Source: Vespula vulgaris
Taxonomy: Eukaryota; Arthropoda; Insecta; Hymenoptera; Vespidae
DNA: 64,000 nt
Direction of reading: 5' to 3'
NCBI RefSeq assembly: GCF_905475345.1
Contig: NC_066592.1
Location: forward strand, 7,607,501-7,671,500
Below the pieces are notes generated by a model. It was not told the DNA's origin, searched no databases, and saw only the letters and a list, made by a program, of their open reading frames with translations. Below, piece by piece: positions 36,057 through 49,739 of this stretch (within the stretch, counting starts at the first letter, position 1; each line of letters opens with the position of its first letter). Both the position numbers and the translations under genes were made by a program.

Positions 36057-36377
36057 ATTAAATAAAAAAAAAGATATAAAAAAATAAAATAAAACGATAA
36101 ATATATATTATATTAATCGATAATACAAAACGACTAATATCATGAATAAGAAAGGGAACGTTACGAGATAAAATCGGGATACAGATAATGTTTAATGAAA
36201 ATTTAATTCGTGAAATCGAAAATTTGATATTCGCTCGAGTAAGAATGGGGCGCGGCCGAATGAGCGTATTTATTTTCCACCTAACAAGCATAAACGTCGA
36301 CCGTCTCTAAATACAAGAAACACGATGGACTCGTTTTGTAGCAGCGTGGTAAAACCATTAGAAAGTCTCGAGTCACC

Positions 36378-36471
36378 TCTCTCTCTCTCTCTCTCTCTAT
36401 CAGTCTATCTATCTATATCTCTATCTTTATTTCTTTTTCTCTCTCTAACAATCTATCTATATCTCTGTCTT

Positions 36472-36518
<47 letters not shown>

Positions 36519-36562
36519 TTCTCTCTTTCTCTCTCTGTCTCTCTGTCTATCTCTTTTTCTAT
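36378..36562. repeat. (CT)n/(ATCT)n pyrimidine tract
   Basis: CT runs with TATC and TTTC interruptions on the plus strand. The Ser/Leu repeat frame here is an artefact. Confidence 0.92.
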
Positions 36563-39500
36563 CCGTCGAAGTTAACAAACCCGACGAAAGGTACTACTAT
36601 AGAACGACGTATGTATTTCGTAACGAATGGAATAAGGAGGAAAACAGATTCACTTCGATTCACGCTCGAAATACTTCGAAATTATGTTTCTGATCGTTCA
36701 CACGATAGATTTGAAATTTCAATCATACCCCCTCGTGTTATTTCATCGCTCCTTGAAAATGACTCTCTCGTATCGCAAAAGCGCACGCTTGCATCCATTT
36801 TTAATGAACATGTTATTTCTACTTGATTTATTATTATATTGTTTAAGATAAAGAATAAAAAAGAAAGAAAGAAGATTAAGTAAGAAGATTAAGGATCAAA
36901 GGATATTGATCAGAACGAAAAGTATTTTAGTTTCCATCTATTTTCGACAACGACAATAATCCTTTTTTATTTTTCGACAATAATCTTTCTTTCTTTCATT
37001 TTTTTTTTTTATTTTTATTGTCTGCTTCATTTGTTTCTTACTTCCTTTTTTTATTTTTTATCTCTTTTTTTTTTTATTTTTATTTTTTTTTTTCTAGCGC
37101 AGAAAGAAACACACTTATTTATATTTGCACACGTTTAATAATTTACAAAAATTTTTCTTTTTATTTATCGTAACGAAAGTAAAAAAGATATATATATTTC
37201 TTTTTTAATTTTAAATTTTAATTATTGAAATATATTTTCATTAAGAAAAAAAATTGTTTCATTTTTTTTTTTCATTTCGACATAAGTATTTTACATCGAT
37301 AACATTGATACATTATTTTTAATATTTACATACATTAATTTATTATTTTTTAACGTTTACACATTAATTTTTATTTATAACATTAATATGTTATTCTTAA
37401 CATTTATGCACATTCATTTATTATTTTCAACATTTACGTCCATTCATATTTATAACATTTATACGTCATTTATAAAATTTATGTGAATTCGTGTTATTTT
37501 CAATATTTACGAATAATCTTTTTTTATCTTATTAGTAATAATGATAAAAATAGTTTTTATTTTATTTTCTTTCTTTTCTTTTTTAATTTACGCGCTTGTT
37601 TAAATTTATAGTATATCTATGTTAATTTATATAACGTTTATAAACATTTACGTCATTTTTAATCGTCATACTATATGCGTATCATCATCGACCAGACAGA
37701 CAGGTTACGAGTTGTCTTGTTGATGTTGATAAATTTAACTGAAAGTGTAAAAAAGAAAAAAACAGAAGAAAAAGAAAAAAAAAAAGAAAAGAAAAATATT
37801 TTCGATCAAAAATAAAAATAAATTTCGAGAGCGTGCATAAAAATGAAAAAAAAAAAACAAAAAGGAAGAAAAGAAGTAATCGCGCATAAGAAGGCGCATA
37901 AACATAGATACATATGTAAAACAGATACATAAATAAAAAAAGACAAAAAGAAAAGAAAAATATGTTAGGCAAAATATAAACCCACAAATTTATTTCTTAA
38001 AACAATAATTATAACAAAAATTAAGTTTTTATCATTGATGCGTTACGAACGATCTATTGCATTTATCATTATTATTTCATTTGAAAATGTCCACCATTTA
38101 CTAAGTTACATTTTAATCATTGTTGAAAGAAATTTTCTAATATTCTCCCCTTCATAAAGATGATTATTATGTAATATAATATTTTGTAAATGTTACTTCA
38201 TAGATCAAATAATGAAAAATGATTATTTTATCGAATTACACGAATATTATTCATAAAATTGTAATTGCTTTTATTTTATTTCATTTCATTTTATTCTTTT
38301 TTCTCTGCTCCTGCAGTAAATATAGTATTAATAACTATATAACAAATCGTATTATCATTTCATTTAATTTTGTGTCGTAACTTTTAATGAGGTATTTGTA
38401 AGTATATTGTTTATGTGACATATATACTTTTTTTATTTCTACACACGTAAAACATACTGACATAGTTTCGACGAGAAAAAATCTAAGGAATTTAAATCTA
38501 AAGATAAAAGATCTAGAACACATATACATACACACATATAAATACATATGTATATAAGTTGATTATAAATTAAGGTTCAGTTAAATATCACGTTTGTTAG
38601 AAACAACAGGAAAAAAGAAGTATATTAAGAAAAGTTTCATGATTTTATTTATCATATGTTTTAAGAGTACGAGATAAAACACCCAGTATTTTTTTAAATT
38701 AAACCAGAAATTTAATTATTTGACGTTTTTTTTTCTTATGAAGCATACTTATATGTTTCTAATCAATTGATCAAATATCTTTAGAAAAAGAACTATTAAA
38801 CAAATATAAATCTAAAATTAATAATTAAATCATATATTATTATTATTGTTGTTGTTGTTATTGTTGTGATATATATATATATATTATATATATATATGGA
38901 TAGGTATATTAATGAATAACTCAATTTAAGCAGCATAAATAATAATGTCATTTGTGTGCACATAATCGAATTTATTTCCAACAGATCTTTTTCGTATTAA
39001 TAATAATAATAATAATAATGAGTGTTCATAAGTCGAGCCAAGTATTTTTTGGCGCCCGATATCACTATCATCTTCTTGCCATATGTTTTACAGATTTGCT
39101 GTTTACTATACGTATTCTTGGTAGAGTCTATATACCGTACGTTTCGTCATAATACTCGATAGGTTTCACGTTACTCAACAGCGTTTTGAAATGATCCAAC
39201 AGAGATAAATCTAATGTATTTTATTAATCATTTTTTTATTAATAAATAAATTAGTATTTTATTAATAATAATTTGGAGCAACGAACCTTTTCAAACATTT
39301 CGAGAATTATTACGAAAAATCGTCTCGCAAAATGAAGTTTACTTTTGCTTAAAAATAAATGACGAAACGAGGGATGAGCGTAAACAAAATGTTTTTTTGA
39401 CCCGTTCAAAAAATTGCACGTTTGCAAAACGTGATTCAGCAAAATTGAAAAAAAGAAAAACATACATATAGAGGAGATAACGAAAGATGCGACACGTTTT

Positions 39501-40284
39501 TCCAACATTCTCTTATGTTTTAACGAACTCTTACGTGTATATAATAAGGTGTAATTATACAATAATTAGGATCGTTCAAATGCTTATAATTATTTACTAA
39601 CAAAATTCGTAAAAAATTATAGGAAAATAACAAGTAATGAAACGCGCGTTTCTCTTTTTTTCTTCTCCTTTTTCTTCTTTTGTTTCTTCTTCTTATTCTT
39701 ATTATTAATCCAAAAACTTGTACACGTGAATATTATTACATGTGAATTCGATAAAATGAATAGTTTTTCATCATTATAAATTAATAATAAATAAATAAAT
39801 ATATATATATTTATTAACGTAATAAGTGAAATCAATAATATACCAATTATACAAAATATTCCATTAATACATACAAATATTTTATATTAAACCATATCGT
39901 ATATAGCATTTAATAATGTATACATCGTGTACATATATATATTTATTTATTTATTTTCAATTTTCTTTAACTCCTTGATGATTAAAAAATGAGATTAATT
40001 CATAGTAATCTATCTATCTCGTCACCGTAATATATCACTTTACAAAGACTTGATTCACTGTATTTATGTGAAAAGAAAAAACTTTTAGCGTTGACAATTT
40101 CAAACGATTTTCCTAGCACATGACTAACAATTTTTGTTCCTTTTTCTTTTTTATTCCTTTCTTTCTTTCTTTCTTTATTTTCTCCTACATATGAGTACAT
40201 GCAACTCGACGTTTAACTTTGTCAACAGTACCTTGTTACTCATTTCATTTTTGAATCTTCAAACGAGAGAGACCAAGCCGGCTA

Positions 40285-40360
40285 GTTGGTTAACTGTTTA
40301 ACTGGTTAGCCGGTTGGTTGCTGACTAGTTGGTTGATTGGTTGGCTGACTCGTTGGATGA
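40285..40360. repeat. Degenerate GTTGGTT/ACTGGTTAG minisatellite
   Basis: Imperfect units of about 8-10 bp based on (g/c)ttggtt with intervening gact/aact, inside a less AT-rich patch that extends to about 40,510. Confidence 0.65.
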
Positions 40361-43259
40361 ATAGATAGCAGGCGATTTGCCAACTTTTGTTTGCCAAGAA
40401 TTCTCAAGAATGAAGTAGAACTGATTCGTGGCCAGGTTTAATGAACGCATTATAAGATATAAAAGATGTCGTAGGTGTTATAACACAAAATACTGGCAAT
40501 CACTTGTCGCGTACCAAGTTGTTTTTGTGCGAAAAAAAGAAGAAGAAAAAAAGAACAAAAATTAATTGCTTTAATCACTGTCTTTCGTGCGAATTTTATT
40601 TCTATTTTTCATATTTACGTATCTTGTAGATGCATAGTTTAACGTGTTCGAATAGTCGATCGATCTAAAGATTTTTTCGTTTTTTAATTTTTTATTTATA
40701 TATATATTATTAATATAAAGGAATTTTTAATAAATCTTTTACATCGTTTAATTCTTTACTAGATGAATTTTGAAAATATGATTTAATTTATTGAAAATTT
40801 ATATAATTTATTTGATTTTGAAAAAATTTTATCGATCTTTGTGTTATTGTTAGATTTTTAGAAAATTATTTATGTTAGCGTTCAATATAAAAAATCAAAT
40901 AAGTCATTAATGGATTTTGAGACATCTGAAAAATTATTACACGTTATTATTAAAACTTGAAAAACTTAATAATTATAAATAAAATTACTAAACCTATAGA
41001 TTAATTAAGCAATTTTTATAATTATTAATAATTCCATATAATCTTTCAACGAGTCACGATAAAGATGGAAAAATTATATATCGTGTGTGGGTATACGCTT
41101 ATAATACTTTTAAATAATTCTTTTATTTTTTTTTTTTTTTTTTTATAATAATTTTACTACAACGGTAATGAACATATCGGAAAATTTCAAATGGAAAATT
41201 TTCAAATGACTTCATAAAGAAAGACAATGACGTATTTATCGAAGAATGGTTCAACTTCGAAGTTAGAAGAGAACAATGGTCGATCTACGTTTCGTTTCGT
41301 TTGGAACTGTAAAAATTAATTACATGCATACATTTCTAAGAGGATGTTAACGGCGAACTTCATGACGACACGAATTATGATTGGACGATTGCCGGTTAAA
41401 TATTCTCGTGTACGACTGTCTGCGATAATGACGACGGTAAGTACGAAGTGACTAATTAAAGGACAATTAAATCTTCTCCGTTCTCCTAGGTCTCGCAATA
41501 GTCTTCTTGTATATACATTTAAAAACTTTAAACGATTCTTTTACACTACCAAGTTTTACGTTTTAGAAATTGAATTGACTCCTCGTTTTCTTTTTATTTG
41601 TTTCTTTTTTATTTATTTATTTATTTATTTATTATTATTTTCTCTTATTTTTCTTTCTAATATTTTCGCCTACAAATTAAGAGATTGAGATTTATGAAAA
41701 AGAAATTAAAAGTAGAAAAAGTAATTTATATATTACTTATTAATATAAAAAATATATGTGTGTGTCGTTTTTATAAATGTATATAATATACATAATATTA
41801 ATATATATATAATATGGAGACATAATATTAATAATATATAATATATATTGTCAATACCCGATAATATGAAGCATAAATACTATTAATAATAAATTAATAC
41901 ATTTAAACAATACATATATATATATATCATTTAGATTATTTTATATTCTATATAAATAATATTAAAATTATACGATATAAGTAATCTATTAATCAATAAT
42001 ATAAAACAAATAAATTCTATTAATAATAAATATAATTAATATAAACCATAATAATATAAACGATATTAATAATACAAATATGAACATGATTTTTTTTTTC
42101 TTTTTATATATTTCTTCTCTTTTTAAATGATAATATCGATTATATAGATATTATACTAATTCTTATCTCGAGTATGTCCTATTACGTAATTAACTTTTCA
42201 AAGAAAACAAAATGATTTGAGATAGTACCTAAGACCGGTTCTTAAGATTACTGATAATATATAAAATCGATATATAAGTATATAAGTATATATATATATA
42301 TATAAATATACGTAAATAATTTGATATTTCTAATTTCTTATCTGTCATATCTATTGGAATTGCAATTGATTTTCGTGCCGAGCAATCATGCCGATCGATC
42401 TTACGAATGATAATGAAGCTACATTTATCCATCTTTATGTTTATTCAATCTAGGACGTACAAGTTATTTTTAGAATTTTATCGGCGTTCACATCGATGAC
42501 TTTTATCAGAGAAAGCGTTTCCATTGGCATAATATAACTGTAAAATCTATCTATGATTATTCACAGTGAATTAAAAGAAATTATTAATGCGTGTTAATAC
42601 TTAATATCGATTTTTAGTAATCGTAAATAACGAACGAATCATCCATTTCGAAATGTTCTTATAATTTTTTTAAAGATCATTAAATTCGTAAAAAGAAAAG
42701 AAAAAAGAAAACGTCCTGAGAGAAAACGAGATATAATGCGTGTAACTGTCTCGTTTTTTAACGAATAAAATACGATAAAATATCTGGAATCATATTGATA
42801 TTTTCTTTTTATATCAATTTATTTTATATTAATTTATTATTGCTCCTACGATTTTTAAGTTATGATCTGTACTTCAACAGTCATAAGGACATTACTGCAT
42901 TTACGCAGTTTAATTTAATCGCGAACGAACAAATTGATGAGCTCTAATTATTATCAAACATTTTTCGATTAATAATTAACGAAATGAAACGTGATATATG
43001 TTTCATTTATAATTTTATCCAAATTGAAAGATCAAGATGATGTCCCTATGTGTTATAAATATTTTTCAATCAATAATTAATACAATAATCGAAATAATTT
43101 CATTGAAGCTATATAAAATACTATTGAGAAACTTAATAAATGATAAATATTTTATTTGAAAATTTAAAAAAAGAATTGAACGATTAGTTATATCAATTAA
43201 AAGATTATATTATGGCATCTTATTTCTTTCTTTTTTCTTTCTTTTTATTCTTCTCATTC

Positions 43260-43349
43260 CCTATCTCTCTCTCCCTCTCTCTCTTTCTCTTTTTTGATGA
43301 AACTTTTGTTAAACTTTTCCTCAAGCCAGAGAAAGACAACAAATTCTCT

Positions 43350-43432
<83 letters not shown>
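43260..43432. repeat. (CT)n tract
   Basis: Short CT run at 43,262-43,290 and a long near-perfect (CT)n at 43,346-43,424, plus strand. Confidence 0.95.
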
Positions 43433-43433
<1 letters not shown>

Positions 43434-43916
43434 ATTATACAACGTTCCCCTAATCACAATTTTCCTTCGTCATCGTATCAGTGTTCGAGCTTTAATCATT
43501 CTAACGGTAATGCGCTTAATAACAACTCGTGTGCTGTCAGCTACAATGTTTGCAAAAGTTTCTTTGTGTTAGTTACTTTACCTTGCCGCACTATGCAATG
43601 ACGTTAATTTACGCGAGTTACAAAATGGAGTCACTTAAACCGAGGGATATTATTATCCAACGATCGCATTAAGAAATCTCCGGTGGATTTGCAATCAGCA
43701 CTTTAGTCGAATATTTTTCATTGTCTCTCTCTATCCTTTTTATTTATTTTTTTTTCTTTTTTTAAGGAGCCATATACTACAAACTAAATAATTTCAGGAA
43801 AAATATTCGATTATCACAAAATTTCACATTATATTTATGTTGGTGTGAACGACATACGATTTTAAAGATTTCATTTGAAACGTTTCTAAGATTTCTTCTT
43901 TTATGTTTAAAATATT

Positions 43917-43918
<2 letters not shown>

Positions 43919-43961
<43 letters not shown>

Positions 43962-43962
43962 A
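43919..43962. repeat. (AC)n followed by (AT)n microsatellite
   Basis: AC units at 43,919-43,946 then AT units. Confidence 0.95.
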
Positions 43963-44841
43963 GTATTAATTAATAGGAAGTTTGGCGGATTCTTTCCAAG
44001 ATTTCTTCTACGATGTCTTCTATGATGTTTAGAATTATATATGTCCCAGTAAATATTTCGCGATGGGTTGAAATTACAAGAAAATTTATTAAGAAAAATT
44101 TTCACGGTTCTAAATCAATTAGAAAGTGCATATAAAAATTTGTTTTTACTCGTCACCTTTACTGTACTTACGAAGGTCAACATAGTTTCTTTTCTTTTTA
44201 AATGAATAACTATAAATTTTCATTTACATATTTATATAGTAGTAAAACAACCCCCTTCTAAAAAAACAAATGGGCTATAAATATCATCAATCGCAAAAAG
44301 AAAAATCATATCTGGAAAATTAAGACTATACCATGGAAGAAAAATAAGAAACAAAAAAAAAGACAAAATAACGCGTGTCCTTAAAAAAAATATTTTACGA
44401 TTTAAACGAACACGCGAATAACTAAAGTCTAATGAACGAATTATCATGTACAATATTGAGAAAAAAGAAAAAGATAGAAAAGAACGAAATTCTTAAAAAT
44501 AAATTTAAACGAATCAACCTAATGAACACTGAATGACCAAAGTCGAATAAATAAAATATCGAATGAAAGATAAACGAAGTGTGTATCCGATTGCTATGCC
44601 ACATTAACGATCACTAACGAAGGTCACGCATTCTCAAAGACACGAGAGCGACGTGCATTAATTAATGGAAGATATTTATGTATGCGTACAAACGCACACA
44701 CGTGTTTACATATACATATATACATATTATATACATGTATACATATATGTGTGTGTGTATATATATGCATGTATATATGTATTTATGTATATATATACAA
44801 TATTATAAATATAATAAATATATGTTGCCATATATATTTAC

Positions 44842-44845
<4 letters not shown>

Positions 44846-44884
<39 letters not shown>
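44846..44884. repeat. (TA)n microsatellite
   Basis: Perfect TA run of about 19 units, followed by (ACAC/ACAG)n. Confidence 0.95.
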
Positions 44885-44888
<4 letters not shown>

Positions 44889-44906
44889 CACACAGACACA
44901 CATACA

Positions 44907-44930
44907 CAGGTTGTCCTAAGTTTCTTTCGC
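44907..44930 (+). mobile_element. Possible mariner-type terminal repeat remnant
   Basis: The 24 bp beginning CAGGTTGTCC and ending TTTCTTTCGC resemble the general form of insect mariner terminal inverted repeats as I remember them. It abuts a TA/CA-rich microsatellite, and mariners insert at TA. I found no matching inverted partner within about 1.3 kb on either side and no transposase sequence, so at most this is one end of a decayed element. Confidence 0.2.
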
Positions 44931-45801
44931 TATCTGTACGCAGCTGGTTTATCTAGTAGTGTTTAAAAACGTATGTGCGTATGCGTGTGTATACGAAAGG
45001 ACACAAGCCGGAAATGGTAAACCTAATAAGTCGGCCGATTGGCAATCGCTTTAAGGAATTGTTTATCGTCACAGTCGATAGTGTGTTACATATCGATAGT
45101 GTTCGATTCTCGTTCGATCGATTCTACAATAAGATATGTTCTTAATTAAAAAGTCAAATCACAATTTCGTTCATCATTCTATTATATACGTTGAAAGAAT
45201 GAAATTTTTTCTTCGAAAACATCGACAGGGACATTTTATCGAATACATATTGATCATCGTATGGTGAGGTTTTATCGTCAAATTTAATTAATTACTGAAG
45301 GAAAAAGAAATTATTTATAAAAAATCTATTTAACACTTGTATCGTACATTAAAACAATATGGACGTCTACGTATTGAATTTACTTTCTTTTTTGTTTCGA
45401 TTATTGTCTTTTTTTATTCTTATTAACTAAATAAATAATTATCTTTTTATTCACGAAACTCGTTAATTATCTCTCTCGTTTTCTCTCTTATTCTTACAAT
45501 TATTACTATTTATTATTGAAGGAGTATTGTAATTATTTGTTACGGAACTTAAAAGAAAGTTTGTTCATTTTAATTTTCTAAAGGAGAATAAATAAAAATT
45601 ATGATGTTATAAAAAAAAATCTTTCTAATTTAATTATTAATTCTATTTCTAAAGTTAAAAATCGTAACTTCAAAAATTAAAGTCTTTTATACAAATTATA
45701 GTTTTATCAAAATTCGTATATCGTTTTGTCGTCTATTAATAAAAATATTTATTAACCTTGCTTGAGCGCAATTATCAAAAACGAATGAAAATAAAAAATG
45801 G

Positions 45802-45860
45802 CAGTCGACAGTATTAGATACTGTCGATTGGTGCGATAAGAGTTAATTAATTCTATCGCA
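45802..45860. repeat. Two adjacent hairpin-forming inverted repeats
   Basis: First hairpin: TCGACAGTAT (45,805-45,814), loop TAG, ATACTGTCGA (45,818-45,827), perfect over 10 bp and extendable to 13 with one G-T pair. Second: TGCGATA (45,832-45,838) and TATCGCA (45,854-45,860) around a 15-bp AT-rich loop. Confidence 0.75.
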
Positions 45861-47519
45861 AATAAAAATAATTTTTGAAATTAAAAATGAAATCTGTAAT
45901 TATCCCAAAAAACTTAATTAAAATATTTCGTTTCTCTCTCTGTATCTATCTATCTGGATCTCTTTATCTGTCTCATTTCAATTACAAATAAATTCAAATT
46001 TTATCTAAAAAAAAAAAGAAGAAAAAGAATAAAAATATACTTGTTTTTTCTTGTTTTTTTTTCTTTTTTTTCTATTTTTTTCTTTCCTTTATCTTTCGCT
46101 TTCGCCAGAAACTCGTTCGTCCTTCGATGGACGAACAAAAGAACACAGAAAACCGATCGTCTTCGTTCAAGGCCGTTTCCTTCGTAGGATCGATCGACGC
46201 CTCGATCACTATAGAAGGTCACTGTCCCCGTTTAAGGTCACTTTTAGAAAAGGAAATGTTATTCACGATCGATATAGAGAGAGAGAGAGGGAGGGGGAGG
46301 GAGAAAGAAAAAGAGAGAGAGAAAGAAGAGACTGACCCCTGCAACTTACGTAGGATTAGGTTCAAAAATATACATCCTTCGTTTAAAAGCTTTAACTCCA
46401 TCCAAAAAAATGTCTGAAAGATAATAAAACTGTAAATATAAAAAGAAAAACATAAAACGCGTATGTGAAAAGAAAAAGAATGTAAAAATTGAAAAAACAA
46501 AAATGAAAAAATGAAACAAGAAAAAAAGAGAAACTGAGAAAGAATTCCGTTAAAACGTGTTAAAAATAACGGAGAATGTTTGAGTAATCATTACGTGATC
46601 GAAACAACTTTTTGTAAAAACTATGTATATATATATGTATATATATACATGATACATATATGTATATAACCGTCACTCGTAAAATTTGCATACTCTCGAA
46701 TATATCATAAAACTTTCAAATGCATCTGCAAAGTTTATTATGGCAACGATCACGTCAACTTCTTTGTTGATATTTTTTTCTTCCTTTTTTTTTTTAAAGT
46801 TTTCTTTTTTAGGATTATCTCACCTCTCACGCGTACGCATACGCGCGCACACACACATACATTTCTTGTTGTGCGGATATGAATACTACATTTAAATTGC
46901 AGATATATTTCAATTAGTCCGATGACTTACAATGTAAAGATACATCTATTGTAAAACTAAGATGTGTTAATTTTGCATTACACGAACGTTTCTACTTATC
47001 TATCTTTCTTTTCTTTTTTCTTTTTTTTTTTCTTCTTTTTCTCTGAATGACAATTGCTTCTCTTTTTCTTTCTTTCTTCTTCTTTTTTTCTTTTTTTATT
47101 GCAAAGTATATTGCAAAGTATAATGCCACCTAAGGAATACATTTTTTTTTTTCTTTTTTACTTTTCCCTTTTTTTTCGAAAACTGGGTTTCCGTTAACTC
47201 TCATCTTCTTTTCTTTTCCTTGTTCCGTTTCTTACAGAACTTTATTCGAGATTAATTCGAGAACGGTATTTCCTACGTCATAGAATGAGTCATCGATATC
47301 GATCGAGACTCGAGTGATCGAACTGTGTATTGCATCGGATTAACGAGCAATTACCGTTTCGATCGTGATTATTCGTACGATATATATGTAAGTATATATC
47401 ATCCATATAATTGTTGTTGATTAAAAGAAAAAAAGAAGAAGATAAAGAAGAAGAAAACAAAATAATTGGAATGAATATTATTAGCTTTATAAATTTTAGA
47501 ACGATCATAGAAAATGTTA

Positions 47520-47960
47520 ATGTCTTCGAATATCATTAGAATGTTTGTAATATTGGTGGGATGATTTAATGTTATCGTTGTTATTATTAGAATTATATAT
47601 ATATATATTGTAAATTATTATCATATATATCGTAATATTTAATATTACGAAAATCTCTAAATGATTTAATATTGTGACTATCTAATGTAGTATTACGAAT
47701 ATCATTAGAATGATTTAATATTATGAATATTATTTAATATTTTGAAAATCGTTCGAATGTTTTTGAGAATATGATTTAATATTTCGACAAATCATTAGGA
47801 CGATACAATTTTCTGAATTTCTGATTTAATATTTTCTAAATAATTAAAACGTTTCAATAATTTATGAGGATAATTTAATGATTATGAAAATTATTAAGAA
47901 TGATTTAACGTTTTGAAAATCATGAAAATAACTTATCGTTTTGAAAGACATTAGAATGAT
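47520..47960. repeat. Degenerate repeats of ATCATTAGAATGATTTAATATT
   Basis: Variants of catta(g/a)aatgatttaat(a/g)tt(a/t) recur irregularly, every 40-60 bp, across about 440 bp. They are old and diverged. Confidence 0.65.
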
Positions 47961-48954
47961 TTATCATTTTACTTTTATCTTTATCTTTATTTTCATCTTT
48001 ACTTTTTCCTTTTTTGTTTTTTTTTTCTCTTTTACAAAAATGGTAATTAAACAGTAAAATAAAATTATTTAGTAATGAATTTCGTATCGTTATTTATTTC
48101 TTGCAAAAATGGCAATTGTTGTTAACTTATCGTTAACTCGTTAGTCCTAAACCATAATTGTTTTCTGGTCTTAAAGTATAATATAATGTAAGAAAATAAA
48201 ACTTCCTTATTTCAGAGTTGATTAGAGGTCTGGAAGGCCAAGAATAAGGAAGAAAATCATAGATAGATCGTCCTTCGTTTATCCGCCTTTCGATCATTAT
48301 CCCACAGCGAACTTTGAATTCTTTTCAATTACGAATTATTTTTTAATCTTTTTTTTTTCTCTTATTTTTCTTCCATTGGTATAATAAAATGAATAATGTA
48401 ATCATTTGTTTTCAAATAGATTTTAATAAGGTCGCGTATCTTATTATCGACTGAATATAGGTCAGTCGGTAAAGTAGTTTCCTATCTTATTCCTTGCAGT
48501 AACAAGTAAATCAATGATATTGCGTGATAATGATACGTGTGTAACATATGTTTTAATACAACATATATGTATATTGTATATATATATATATGTATACGTA
48601 TGGAATATTACAGTATATATGTATATAGATAATTGCTAATTCTCATTAATAAAATAATATTAATTAATTATTCTTATTATTTATAATAATAAACTCAAAA
48701 GATAGATTTAAACTATCGAAAATTTTCAATAGATTATATCTACATTAATAACGATAGTATAATATTGAATTAGTTAATGAATAATAATAAAATTTGTTAA
48801 TAGAAAATACTTTTTCGTTTAGATACAGTGTTACAAAATTTTGATATTACTTATTAATGCTATTCAATTTTTTTTTTAAATAATGATTTATATAATATAT
48901 ATAATATATAATAATCTATTGTATATAATATACAAGATGTAATAAATCAATTGA

Positions 48955-49310
48955 TCATTTTTGTTGTTTTTTTAGAAGAATATTTGTTTTTCCTTATCAA
49001 TACTTTCGTTATCAATGTAAGGTCATTATATAGATCAATCAATGAGTTTTATATAAAAAAAATGTATATTTATAGAATTTCTACAAGATCTTTCTTTTTC
49101 TCTTATCAATACTTTCGTTATCAATGTAAAATCATTATATAAATCAATCGATAATTTTTATAATATAAAAAATTAACAATTAAAGAATTTCTAAAAGATT
49201 TCCTTTTTCTTATCAATAATTTCATTATCAATATTATATTATTATTATATAGATCCAACTATGATTTTTATATAAAAAGAATTTACATTAATAGAATTAT
49301 ACAATATTAA
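48955..49310. repeat. About 108-bp tandem repeat, three copies
   Basis: cttatcaata(c/a)ttt recurs at 48,993, 49,102 and 49,209. Each unit continues with cgttatcaatgta, a tcattatata(g/a)atcaatc block and a tttttatataaaaa block. Confidence 0.85.
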
Positions 49311-49708
49311 AAAAATATTCTTTCCGCCTTATCATATAACTCGTTCTACTCGTCTACGTTAAACCAATATTAATAGCATCAGCCTATATTACATTGATCT
49401 ATGTTAATGGCATCGTTAATTAATCTTTCTCGTTTACCGTAAAAAACAAAAAACAAAAAAGAAAAAGAAAAGAAAAGAAAAATCAAAAGAAGATATTAGA
49501 AAAAATAAAATCATTTCTCGATTGCAAGAGATACGAAAGACGATACTCATTGTCGAATACTCGTAAGTCGTAACGTAATCGATTGCAGGAAGATCGACTG
49601 CTGAAGGTGTTGCAGGATATTTCGAAATGGCCAACTTGGTTCTCGTGCACCGCACGATCGCCTTTCTCTCTTTCGATGGAAGTTGTCTGAACAGAAAAAG
49701 AGTCAGAC

Positions 49709-49739
<31 letters not shown>

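Noticed and set aside
46051..46417. Overlapping 94-96-codon plus-strand frames
   Set aside because: Two frames are open over the same DNA and both run into a GAGA repeat. No start context or splice evidence favours either.
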